From Thermomicrobiales bacterium (lineage in GTDB: Bacteria; Chloroflexota; Chloroflexia; Thermomicrobiales; UBA6265): DNA of 64,000 nucleotides. Where the stretch lies: assembly GCA_030447415.1 (NCBI GenBank), contig JAUJOZ010000003.1, positions 1-64,000 of the forward strand, read 5' to 3'. The position numbers and the translations under genes were made by a program. Below, in pieces: positions 39,016 to 46,778 of this stretch (positions are counted from its first letter, which is position 1; the number at the start of each line of letters is the position of its first letter). The notes beneath the pieces are model-generated. The model saw nothing but the letters and a program-made list of their open reading frames with translations. It did not search any database and had not been told where the DNA came from.

Positions 39016-39984
39016 ATGGAGCGGCAGCCGGCGGCGGCACACCGCACGAGCGTCGAGCGACCGGAGGACTTCGACGCGTTCTGGGCGGCGATCACGGCTG
39101 AGGCCGCGGGGCTTGCCCTCAACCCGAGTTGCACGCCGGTGCCGCTGAGATTAACGCCCGAGGTCGAGGTCTTCGACATCGGGTACGACAGCCTCGACGG
39201 GGTTCGGATCGCCGGTTGGTATTGCCGGCCGCGGGAGGGCTACTTACCGCCCCCATACCCGGGGTTGCTCATCGTTCCCGGCTACATCTCGGAGCCGACG
39301 CTGCCCAAGTCGTGGGCGAAGATGGGCTACGCCGCCGTCGGCGTGGCGCCTCGAGGCAAGCTACGGTCCAACGGGCAGTACAACCCCGGATATCCGGGCC
39401 TGCTGGTCGACAACATCGTCGATCGCAACACCTACGCCTACCGCGGCTTCTACGTGGACGCCTACCGGGCGGTCGACTTCCTGCTCACGCGACCAGAGGT
39501 GGATGCGGGGCGCGTCGGCGTCCACGGCAGCAGTCAGGGCGGGGCGCTCACGATCACGACGGCGGCGCTGCGGCCCGAGGTCATCACCTGCGGCGCGGCA
39601 GGCGCACCGTATCTCTGCGGATTCATGGACGCCGCCAGCCTGACCCACTCCTACCCCTACGAGGAGATCAACGAATACCTACGCCTCCACCCGGACCGCG
39701 AGCCGCGGGTGCGGGCAGCGGTGGCCTACTTCGACGGCATCAACTTCGCGCCGATGATCCGTTGCCCAATGCTCGTCTACGCGGGGCTCGCCGACGACGT
39801 CTGCCCGCCGGAGACGGCGTATGACCTGGTCAAGGCGATGACGTGCCCGGTGGAACTGCACGCCTACCCGCGCTGCGCTCACGACGCCGGTATCTATTGG
39901 GAGATGCCAAACGTCGAAGCCTTCCTCGCCACGCACCTCAAGCCCGCGGCGTTCGCACTCCACGCCGAGCCGACCGTGGGGTGA
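39016..39984 (+). CDS. AXE1-type acetyl esterase (cephalosporin-C deacetylase family)
   Basis: 322 residues, alpha/beta-hydrolase. Features of the acetylxylan esterase/cephalosporin-C deacetylase family: VAPRGKLRSNG, TYAYRGFYVDAYRAVDFL, nucleophile elbow VHGSSQGGA (Ser173), LVYAGLADDVCPPE (catalytic Asp) and YPRCAHDAG (catalytic His). It should remove O-acetyl groups from short sugars in the cytoplasm, as there is no signal peptide. The ATG at 39016 follows GAGGGGAGCAAGG. A degenerate relative is encoded next. Confidence 0.87.
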   Translation: MERQPAAAHRTSVERPEDFDAFWAAITAEAAGLALNPSCTPVPLRLTPEVEVFDIGYDSLDGVRIAGWYCRPREGYLPPPYPGLLIVPGYISEPTLPKSWAKMGYAAVGVAPRGKLRSNGQYNPGYPGLLVDNIVDRNTYAYRGFYVDAYRAVDFLLTRPEVDAGRVGVHGSSQGGALTITTAALRPEVITCGAAGAPYLCGFMDAASLTHSYPYEEINEYLRLHPDREPRVRAAVAYFDGINFAPMIRCPMLVYAGLADDVCPPETAYDLVKAMTCPVELHAYPRCAHDAGIYWEMPNVEAFLATHLKPAAFALHAEPTVG

Positions 39985-40076
39985 CTGGTGCCGATCGTTA
40001 GGTGCTTGGTGTTGGACGCCGGGCGCAGAGGACGGGTCAAGGGGGGCGGAAGTGAAGGGGGGGCTGGACGGATTTG

Positions 40077-40985
40077 ATGGCTGAGGAAGCACCGAGGACG
40101 TGTCCGAGGGACTTCGACGCGTACTGGGCGCGCGTCGACGAAGAGCTTGCCCAGTTCCCCGCGGCATCGGAGCCCGAGGGGAGCGCGTTGCGGTCTACCG
40201 CGTTCGCGACGTCCTACGACGTTCGTCTCACGAGCATCGGGCCGTATCGGATCTTCGGCTACCTCAGCGTGCCAAAGGGATCGGGACCGTTCCCGGCGCT
40301 CCTCTCCACCCCGCGCTACGGGAGCGTGAACAACCCGCCCCACGACGACGACCGCCAGCGCTACGTCGTGCTGACGTTGATGCACCGCGGCCAGCGACTG
40401 GCAGACCGCCCGTTCGCCGCCGCCTACCCTGGCCTGCTCACCCACGGCATCGAAGACCCCGTCGCCTACGTCTACCGCGGCATCGTGGCCGATTGCCTGC
40501 GAGGGGCGGAGTACCTGCGCTCCCGCCCCGAAGTCGATCCCAGCCGCGTTGGCATCGCCGGCGACGACCTCGCGATCATGACGGCCGCCCGCCGACCAAT
40601 CTTCACCGCCCTCCACGTCCAGACCGCGAGCCTCCTCTTCTACCGGCTGATGGAGGCCCGTGCCCAAACCTCGGCGTACCCGATCGAGGAGGTCAACGAC
40701 CTGCTGCGCACCCATCCCGATCACGAGACCGCGGTCGCCGGGACACTGGCCTACTTCGATCCGATCCACCATGCGCCGCGGGTGCGGGCCCAGACGTTGC
40801 TCCCACTCGGCGGCCAGGGTGCCCTTGATGGACCGGAGTGGTTACGGCCGCTTGGCGATGCGTTGGGCCGCGTCGATACCTACGCCGTGACCCACGAAGG
40901 TGGCACTGACCATGACTGGGTGGACCGCTGGATGGCGCAGCGACTGGGCACGGAGCCACGGCCGCGCGTCTGGAGGACCGACTGA
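40077..40985 (+). CDS. AXE1-like protein lacking the catalytic triad
   Basis: 302 residues, clearly related to the preceding esterase: RPEVDPSRVGI, AYVYRGIVADCLRGAEYL, SAYPIEEVNDLLRTHPD and LAYFDPIHHAPRV all line up. But the nucleophile elbow GSSQGGA is replaced by GDDLAIM (residues 162-168), the Asp segment by GGQGALDG, and the His segment by HEGGTDHDW. It cannot work as a serine esterase; it may bind the substrate, form a mixed dimer or use a different mechanism. It is full length with no frameshift, so it is maintained. The stop overlaps the next start as TGATG. Confidence 0.8.
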   Translation: MAEEAPRTCPRDFDAYWARVDEELAQFPAASEPEGSALRSTAFATSYDVRLTSIGPYRIFGYLSVPKGSGPFPALLSTPRYGSVNNPPHDDDRQRYVVLTLMHRGQRLADRPFAAAYPGLLTHGIEDPVAYVYRGIVADCLRGAEYLRSRPEVDPSRVGIAGDDLAIMTAARRPIFTALHVQTASLLFYRLMEARAQTSAYPIEEVNDLLRTHPDHETAVAGTLAYFDPIHHAPRVRAQTLLPLGGQGALDGPEWLRPLGDALGRVDTYAVTHEGGTDHDWVDRWMAQRLGTEPRPRVWRTD

Positions 40986-42124
40986 TGGGGGTCTACGACG
41001 AGCTCGGCCTGCAGCCGGTCATCAACGCTGCCGCCACGCTGACCGCGCTCGGCGGCTCGCGGATGCCGCCATGTGTCGTCGACGAGATGGTTGCGGCCGG
41101 CCGCTCCTTCGTCGACTTGCGCGAGATGCAGCTGCGGGCGGGGCGGCGCGTCGCGGAGCTGACCGGCAACGAGGCGGCCTACGTCTCGTCCGGTGCGGCC
41201 GCGGGAATCGTGGTCGCGGTCGCCGCCTGCATCGCCGGAACCGACCCGGAGAAAATCGGTGCCTTCCCCTACCTGGAGGGGATCGAGCGGTGCGAGGTGA
41301 TCGTCCACACGAGCCAGCGCAACGGCTACGACTACGCCGCGCGCCAGACCGGCGCCCGGCTGGTCGAGGTTGGCGCGTCCGCGGCGGAGCTTGCCACCGC
41401 GATCTCGGAGCGGACCGCCTGCGTCCTTTGGTTCGCCGGAGCGCACTACGCGGAGGGCGCGCTGCCGCTGGCGGAGGTCGTCGCGATCGCGCACGAGCGT
41501 GGCATGCCGGTGTTGGTGGACGCGGCCGCCCAGATCCCGCCGGTCGCCAACCTGTGGCACTTCACGCGCGAGCTCGGCGCCGACGCGGCGATCTTCAGCG
41601 GCGGCAAAGGGTTGCGGGGCCCGCAGTCGAGCGGGCTGGTCCTCGGGCGCCGCGAGATCGTCGACGGCTGCCGCGCCAACGGCAATCCGAACCACAGCAT
41701 CGGCCGGCCGATGAAAGTCGGCAAGGAGGAGCTGGCCGGGCTGGTGGCCGCCGTGGAGTGGTCGCTGGCCCAGGACGAGGAGGCCCTGCTTAACCGTTAC
41801 GAGGCCGCGGTCCAGCGATGGATCGCCGGGCTCGCCGGGATCCCCGGTGTCACGGCGGAGCGGGACTACCCAAGTGAGGCGGGCCAACCGCACGGCCGGG
41901 CCATCGTCCGCTTCACGCCTCCCTGCGCCTGGACCCGCGACGAGGTAGTCAAAGCCCTCTGGACAGGCGAGCCGTGCATCGCCGTGGGCGTTCCGCGCTG
42001 GCAGGACGACGCGATTGCGCTCAACCCACAAACACTGGAGCCGGGGGAGGAGGAGGTCGTCCTCGCCAAACTCAAGGAGATCCTAGCGACCGCGCCCGTA
42101 GACGCGGCGGCAGTCCCGTCGTAG
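40985..42124 (+). CDS. SelA-like PLP-dependent enzyme (amino-sugar-acid ammonia-lyase type)
   Basis: 379 residues, fold type I PLP enzyme of the SelA/DgaE branch: GLQPVINAAATLTALGGSRMP at the start, VSSGAAAGIVVAVAACI (PLP phosphate cup), VLVDAAAQIPP (ring-stacking Asp) and FSGGKGLRGPQSSG with the Schiff-base Lys208. Relatives dehydrate or deaminate amino acids or sugar acids such as D-glucosaminate (6-phosphate), making 2-keto-3-deoxy acids. The true selenium-tRNA transferase is excluded because the protein is too short and its context is catabolic. Its start overlaps the previous stop. RidA, which removes enamine by-products of such enzymes, is the next gene. Confidence 0.85.
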   Translation: MGVYDELGLQPVINAAATLTALGGSRMPPCVVDEMVAAGRSFVDLREMQLRAGRRVAELTGNEAAYVSSGAAAGIVVAVAACIAGTDPEKIGAFPYLEGIERCEVIVHTSQRNGYDYAARQTGARLVEVGASAAELATAISERTACVLWFAGAHYAEGALPLAEVVAIAHERGMPVLVDAAAQIPPVANLWHFTRELGADAAIFSGGKGLRGPQSSGLVLGRREIVDGCRANGNPNHSIGRPMKVGKEELAGLVAAVEWSLAQDEEALLNRYEAAVQRWIAGLAGIPGVTAERDYPSEAGQPHGRAIVRFTPPCAWTRDEVVKALWTGEPCIAVGVPRWQDDAIALNPQTLEPGEEEVVLAKLKEILATAPVDAAAVPS

Positions 42125-42165
42125 CGACGCGTCGCACCGAGTCGAACCGAATGGGGGGAGGAACG

Positions 42166-42624
42166 ATGACGCCCGAGGAGAAGCTGAAGGAGCTCGGCAT
42201 CGAACTGAAGGAGGCCACGAGCTTTCACCCGGCGATGGCCGTCGGGGTCATCACCGGCAACCTGCTCTACCTTTCCGGCACCACGCCGCCGGACCGACCG
42301 GAAAAGCAATGGCGAGGCCGGGTCGGCGAGACCTACTCGGTTGAGGAGGGTTACCAGGCGGCGCGGGAGTGCGCTATCCAGCAGCTGGCGATGGCCAAGA
42401 CGGTGCTCGGCGACCTGAGCCGGATCAGGCGCGTCGTCAAGGTCCTCGGCATGGTCAACTGCCCGCCCGGCTTCGGTCAGACGCCGCAGGTGATCCACGG
42501 CTTCTTGGAGCTGATGCATGAAGTGCTGGGCGAGCGCGGTGTCCACGCGCGCTCAGCCGTCGGCCTGCAGGCCCTGCCGTCCGACGCGCCGGTGGAGATT
42601 GAGACGATCTTCGAGATCGAATAG
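42166..42624 (+). CDS. RidA family enamine/imine deaminase
   Basis: 152 residues, YjgF/RidA fold of the somewhat longer type. VITGNLLYLSGTTPP and the end HARSAVGLQALPSDAPVEIE carry the family signature, including the Arg that holds the substrate carboxylate in active RidA proteins. It hydrolyses reactive 2-aminoacrylate-like products made by PLP lyases. The ATG at 42166 follows GGGGGGAGGAACG. Position directly after the SelA-like gene supports a partnership. Confidence 0.85.
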   Translation: MTPEEKLKELGIELKEATSFHPAMAVGVITGNLLYLSGTTPPDRPEKQWRGRVGETYSVEEGYQAARECAIQQLAMAKTVLGDLSRIRRVVKVLGMVNCPPGFGQTPQVIHGFLELMHEVLGERGVHARSAVGLQALPSDAPVEIETIFEIE

Positions 42625-42746
42625 GGAGGCGCGAGGCGCGACGGGCTCGTCGCTCCGGGGAGTCAACGCCGGAGGTACTGAAGACCCGCGGCGAGCCCGA
42701 TGGATGAGGTCTCCACAGTGATAGGTTCGGCCCCAAGGTGCTCAGG

Positions 42747-43742
42747 TCATGAGCGGGGGTCTTCAAGAGACGCTGTATACGCCGCCATCCTGTGCCGCAG
42801 CCTGCGATCCAGTGCCTCCAGCCATTCGGGATAGTCCTGATCGCGTGGCAGGTCCAGCCCGCGAGCGATCCGAGCGTAGACGACTAGGTTCACGAACCGC
42901 AGGAACAACGGGATGTGGGAGATCTGCTCGTCATCGAGCGGGGAATGCTCGGTGTACCCACGAACGAAGGCGCGGAACGATGGATCGCCGAGATCGACCC
43001 CGTCGGCGAAGAGATCCCTGAGGGCAAAGGCGATATCGGCCGCGTACCAGTGGTGTGAACAATCGTCGAAATCGAGAATGCCGACGGCATGGTCATGCCA
43101 ATAGAGGTTGTCGAGCTCGAAATCGAAGTGGATCAACCCGTAGGTGTCACGATTCGCGGGCAACGCACTGAGCAACGTTTCAATCCGGTCCAACTCTTGG
43201 CGTACCGCGGGCTGCCCCGTGGGGACATGCGCCCGCGCGAACTCCACGTGATCCCGCCAGGTGCCGCGTGCGGACGATCCCGAGCCGGGGAAATCCCGCA
43301 GTGCGGCGTGCAGCCTGCCGAGAGCCGCTCCCCACTCCCGAAATCGGGGGGCATCCAGGTCCGCGATCTCGAACTGCCGACCCTCCAGCCCGGCGAACAG
43401 GACCGCGTGGAAGGTGCCCAGCTCGGTCACGACGGTCTCGACGGAAGTGCCCCTTCTTGACGGGATGGCTCCGGCGACCTCGACCCCGGCCGCAGCGAGC
43501 CACCCGAGCAGCGCGATCTCCGCCTCGATCGCCGCGCGACTCCGCTCGGTGCTATCGGCGAATCGCAGATAGCACCCATGACCCTGCCGACGGCAGGCGT
43601 ACACGAAATTGGCGCTCGACCGGAAGTGTCGGGCTGAGCCCCGATCGTGCGCCCAGTTCTCCAGAATCCGCTCTGCGATGGGACTGCGTCCCTCGGCATC
43701 GACCGTCCGGTCGATCTTCCACATCGTGCTCAGTCGCATCAT
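42747..43742 (-). CDS. Aminoglycoside phosphotransferase-like small-molecule kinase
   Basis: 331 residues, protein-kinase-like APH/choline kinase fold. The catalytic loop is LIHFDFELDNLYWH (HxDxxxxN) and the metal-binding loop ILDFDDCSHHWY (DFD). The N-terminal lobe has FVYACRRQGHGCYLRFA for ATP. These kinases phosphorylate amino-sugars, choline, homoserine or fructosamines. In this amino-sugar setting a sugar kinase is more likely than antibiotic resistance. Starts at 43742 or 43739 are both possible; AGGA lies about 12 bases before. It is convergent with ridA and downstream of the RraA-like gene. Confidence 0.78.
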   Translation of the reverse strand: MMRLSTMWKIDRTVDAEGRSPIAERILENWAHDRGSARHFRSSANFVYACRRQGHGCYLRFADSTERSRAAIEAEIALLGWLAAAGVEVAGAIPSRRGTSVETVVTELGTFHAVLFAGLEGRQFEIADLDAPRFREWGAALGRLHAALRDFPGSGSSARGTWRDHVEFARAHVPTGQPAVRQELDRIETLLSALPANRDTYGLIHFDFELDNLYWHDHAVGILDFDDCSHHWYAADIAFALRDLFADGVDLGDPSFRAFVRGYTEHSPLDDEQISHIPLFLRFVNLVVYARIARGLDLPRDQDYPEWLEALDRRLRHRMAAYTASLEDPRS

Positions 43743-43785
43743 CGTCCATTGGTCCTGCTTCGGGCACCGACCACACCGGTCGGGC

Positions 43786-44619
43786 CTACCCGGATGCTGG
43801 CGGGGTGAGTCCCTGCTCCGCGCACCAGCGCTCGTAGTCCACTTCGATGTCGTCCGCCCAGACCGAGACATCGATCTGCCCCGAGGTGTAGATTCCCTCA
43901 CTGAGGCGCAGCTTGCCGAAGACGTCGCGCTGGCGCACGTCCTCCGAGGTCTCGACGACCTCGTGGGCGAGATGCGGCGGGACGAAGGTCACGCCGGAGC
44001 GGGTGCCGAGGACGACGTCGCCCGGCATCACGGTGGCGTTGCCGATGCGAATCGGCACGTTGACACCAACCAGGGTCACCTCGGCGATGGCCGACGGGTC
44101 GATGCCGCGGCAGAAGACCGCGAAGTCGGTCAACTCGTTGACCCGCTGGTAGTCGCGAATGCCGCCGTGGATGACGATCCCGCTCCCGGTCCGCGCCCGG
44201 GTCGCGGTGGCGAGATTGTCACCGATGAAGGTGCCGTCGCGAACCTTGGCGAAGAGGTCGACCACCAGCACGTCGTTCTCGGTCAAGGTATCGATCACCC
44301 AGGTATTTTGGCCGCCGATCCGACCCTCCGCCTCGCCAATCTCCTGAACCGCCTCGTGCAGATCAGGCCGCAGCGGCACCATGACCGCGGTCACGGCGCG
44401 GCCAACCAGCGTCAGCTCGGGATGGAGGTTGAGCCAATCCCCCTCGAACTGGAAGCGATAGCCGTGCTGCTTCTCGATAACGCCCCAGGCCTCGTCGTTC
44501 GTCACGGCGCGCATCCGCTCGATCAGATCGTCCGGCACGCGCGGCCGGCCGTCGGCCGCCCGCTCGCCCGTCCAGCGCGGGGTCAACGCGGCGACGCGCT
44601 CCGGTGTGTTGAAGATCAT
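43786..44619 (-). CDS. RraA-like protein (pyruvate aldolase/decarboxylase family)
   Basis: 277 residues, RraA/dimethylmenaquinone-methyltransferase-like fold, about 60 residues longer at the N-terminus than RNase-inhibitor RraA. The family core is about 70-240: VGRAVTAVMVPL, LVVDLFAKVRDGTFIGDNLA (phosphate/carboxylate and Asp), GIVIHGGIRDYQ (GGxRD, with the catalytic Arg-Asp pair) and VMPGDVVLGTRSGVTFVPP. Many homologues outside Proteobacteria are class II pyruvate aldolases or oxaloacetate decarboxylases. It could cleave a 2-keto acid to pyruvate. It is divergent from the cupin gene. Confidence 0.82.
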   Translation of the reverse strand: MIFNTPERVAALTPRWTGERAADGRPRVPDDLIERMRAVTNDEAWGVIEKQHGYRFQFEGDWLNLHPELTLVGRAVTAVMVPLRPDLHEAVQEIGEAEGRIGGQNTWVIDTLTENDVLVVDLFAKVRDGTFIGDNLATATRARTGSGIVIHGGIRDYQRVNELTDFAVFCRGIDPSAIAEVTLVGVNVPIRIGNATVMPGDVVLGTRSGVTFVPPHLAHEVVETSEDVRQRDVFGKLRLSEGIYTSGQIDVSVWADDIEVDYERWCAEQGLTPPASG

Positions 44620-44670
44620 GCCGCTCCCCTTCCGCTGGCCGGCGGCCCAGGTGACGGGCCGGTCGGCTAC

Positions 44671-44676
44671 TATACT
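44671..44676 (+). promoter_or_regulatory. Possible -10 box upstream of the cupin gene
   Basis: TATACT in the short space between the divergent RraA-like and cupin genes, about 80 bases before the cupin start. The -35 region is not clear, so this is only a candidate. Confidence 0.35.
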
Positions 44677-44757
44677 GGCCCGGGTGTCGATCGGGAACGG
44701 GGCGCGGTGCCAGGGCGCCGCGCCAAGCGAACACCCCTCGTGACCAGGAGGCGGACG

Positions 44758-45240
44758 ATGACGGCGGTTGACGCGATGCAGACGATCCTCGATTTGAGTC
44801 TGCCGGACCAGGCGATCCAGAGCGACGAGCTGCCGTGGGTGCCGCAGGGCGATCGTGTCTGGTTCAAGCCGCTCCGGTTCGACCTGGCCAACGGACGGTG
44901 GGTCAACCTACTGAAAGTGACCGGCGAGGGCCGGGTCAACCGCCACCGCCACGCCGGCGGCCAGGTGCTCGGGTACGTGATTCAGGGCTCGTGGCGATAC
45001 CTGGAGCGGGACTGGGTCGCTCGCCCCGGCACCTTCGTCTACGAGCCACCCGGCGACATCCACACCCTCGTCGTCGAGGGGGCCGAGGAGATGCAGACCC
45101 TCTTCCTGCTGGAAGGAGTGATCCAGTACCTCGACGATGACGACAACGTCATCTCCCAGGATGACGTCTTCACCAAGCTGGAACGCTACCTGGCGTACTG
45201 TCGGCGGGAGGGCATCGAACCGCAGGACCTGCGATTCTGA
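44758..45240 (+). CDS. Cupin of the 2,4'-dihydroxyacetophenone dioxygenase type
   Basis: 160 residues. GRVNRHRHAGGQVLGYVIQGSW holds the first metal-binding group (HRHxGG) and YEPPGDIHTLVVEGAEE the second (His after PPGD), as in the DAD-type cupins that cleave C-C bonds of keto-alcohols with iron and oxygen; most homologues have no proven reaction. The ATG at 44758 follows AGGAGGCGGACG. First gene of a likely operon with the SDR (13 bases), the 176-residue protein and the amidohydrolase. Confidence 0.82.
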   Translation: MTAVDAMQTILDLSLPDQAIQSDELPWVPQGDRVWFKPLRFDLANGRWVNLLKVTGEGRVNRHRHAGGQVLGYVIQGSWRYLERDWVARPGTFVYEPPGDIHTLVVEGAEEMQTLFLLEGVIQYLDDDDNVISQDDVFTKLERYLAYCRREGIEPQDLRF

Positions 45241-45253
45241 CGAGCGGTCCGCG

Positions 45254-46021
45254 ATGATCCTGGATGCGTTTCGGCTGGACGGCCGGGTCGCGCTCGTCAC
45301 GGGCGCCGCGCGCGGCCTCTGTCAAGGGGTGGCGCTTGGCCTTGCCGAGGCGGGCGCCGATCCGGCGCTACTCGACCGCTTGCCCCTGGAGGAGACATGC
45401 GAGCGCGTCCGGGCGACGGGCCGACGGTGTTATCCCCTCGAGGCGGACCTTCGGGGCGCCACCGCTGCCACGGCCGAGGCGATTGTCGCCCAGACCGTCG
45501 GCGCGCTGGGCCGGCTCGATATCCTGGTCAACGGCGCCGGCATCACGCGGCGTTCCCCGGCCGTGGAGTTCCCACAGGAGGATTGGGAGGCTGTTCTCGC
45601 CGTCAACCCCTCGGCCCCGTTCTACCTTGGCCAGGCCGCCGCCCGGCACTTCCTCGCCGCCGGTCACGGCGGCAAGATCCTCAACCTCGCATCCATGCTG
45701 TCGTACCAGGGGGGACTGTTCATTCCCGCCTACACCGCGGCCAAAAGCGGTCTCGCCGGGCTGACGCGTGCGCTGGCGAACGAGTGGGCTCGCCACGGCA
45801 TCAACGTGAACGCCATCGCCCCTGGCTACATGGCGACCGACATGACCGCCGCCATCCGCGATGACCCCGCCCGCGCGGCCGCGGTGTTCGGCCGCATCCC
45901 CGCCGGCCGGTGGGGCGAGCCGGCCGACCTCCAGGGCGCGGCCGTCTTCCTCTGCTCCGACGCCGCCGCCTATGTGCATGGCACGATCATCCCCGTCGAC
46001 GGCGGTTGGCTGGCGTGGTGA
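45254..46021 (+). CDS. KduD-like short-chain dehydrogenase
   Basis: 255 residues, resembles 2-keto-3-deoxy-gluconate-type dehydrogenases (KduD). Seen: FRLDGRVALVTGAARGLCQG, LDILVNGAGITRRSP, NLASMLSYQGGLFIPAYTAAKSGL (Ser, Tyr-x-x-x-Lys), and IPVDGGWLAW at the end. Two departures: the cofactor loop has Cys23 where the family has Gly (GLGQG), and NNAG is NGAG. The loop change could weaken nucleotide binding. It probably interconverts keto and hydroxyl groups of a deoxy-sugar acid, which fits the pathway idea for this cluster. Confidence 0.85.
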   Translation: MILDAFRLDGRVALVTGAARGLCQGVALGLAEAGADPALLDRLPLEETCERVRATGRRCYPLEADLRGATAATAEAIVAQTVGALGRLDILVNGAGITRRSPAVEFPQEDWEAVLAVNPSAPFYLGQAAARHFLAAGHGGKILNLASMLSYQGGLFIPAYTAAKSGLAGLTRALANEWARHGINVNAIAPGYMATDMTAAIRDDPARAAAVFGRIPAGRWGEPADLQGAAVFLCSDAAAYVHGTIIPVDGGWLAW

Positions 46022-46241
46022 GTCCCCGGGTGGTGAGTGGGCGGGCGGACGCCGCCCTTCGCGCTTCTAGGGGATGGACGACGGGACCGAAGAGGACCCG
46101 CACTCCGGCGGTATCGACCCGACGCCGTTGGGCCCGGACGGCGTCGGTGCGCTCACTCGCTCGGCGAACCCCGGCGAGGGCGGCACAGGCATCCATCAGC
46201 AGGCCCGCGCGGAGCGAATAGAAGGGGGGAGGACTGGCCCG

Positions 46242-46772
46242 ATGCCGTTCAACGTCAAGAAGCGTGGCAAGCTGACGTACTACTCTCAGGGCGACCGGCC
46301 CGTGCTGTCGGCCCTGGTGACCGAGGAGCTCTCCGACGGCGACCTCAAGATCTACTTCGCGGGGCTCACCGGGGGCTACTCGGCGAAAAGCGTCCTCAAC
46401 CGGGACGAGCTCGTGTCGATGGACCCGGCACGTGAGGTACCGCTGGTCTTCCAGAGTTGGGAGCACTGGCTGAAGGAAGCCGGTATCTGCCAATCGCTGC
46501 GGGATGTGGACTTCCTCGAAATCCACGCGTTCGGCTGCCAGCCGAAGAGCCCAAACCCACTGGTCGACCCGCTGGGCTACGCCGCGGAGCAAGATCGGCT
46601 GCGCCGGGCGTACGCGGAGGCCTACAGTGGCTTCTTCGCCGAGTACCTGCCTGACAACGGGGTGCCATGCCGGTTCACCGTGCACCTCGTCGACGTGCCC
46701 GACAAGGCGGCGTCGTACGAGTTCTACGGGACGGCGCTCCTGCAACGATCGCTGCAGAACGACCAGGGGTAG
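46242..46772 (+). CDS. Uncharacterised 176-residue protein
   Basis: No known family could be assigned. The protein is soluble and acidic, with conserved-looking stretches VTEELSDGDLKIYFAGLTGG, VDFLEIHAFGC and CRFTVHLVDVPDKAASYEFY. The order of strands and helices is compatible with a RidA-like or small alpha/beta fold, but this is a guess. The ATG at 46242 is chosen because GGGGGGAGG lies before it; a longer in-frame reading from 46074 looks non-coding. It lies 6 bases before the amidohydrolase gene, so both are very likely made from one mRNA. Confidence 0.7.
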   Translation: MPFNVKKRGKLTYYSQGDRPVLSALVTEELSDGDLKIYFAGLTGGYSAKSVLNRDELVSMDPAREVPLVFQSWEHWLKEAGICQSLRDVDFLEIHAFGCQPKSPNPLVDPLGYAAEQDRLRRAYAEAYSGFFAEYLPDNGVPCRFTVHLVDVPDKAASYEFYGTALLQRSLQNDQG

Positions 46773-46778
46773 AACGCC

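Noticed and set aside
40985-42124. Selenocysteine synthase (true SelA)
   Set aside because: Shorter than SelA, within a sugar operon, and no selenium genes nearby; better read as an amino-sugar-acid lyase relative.
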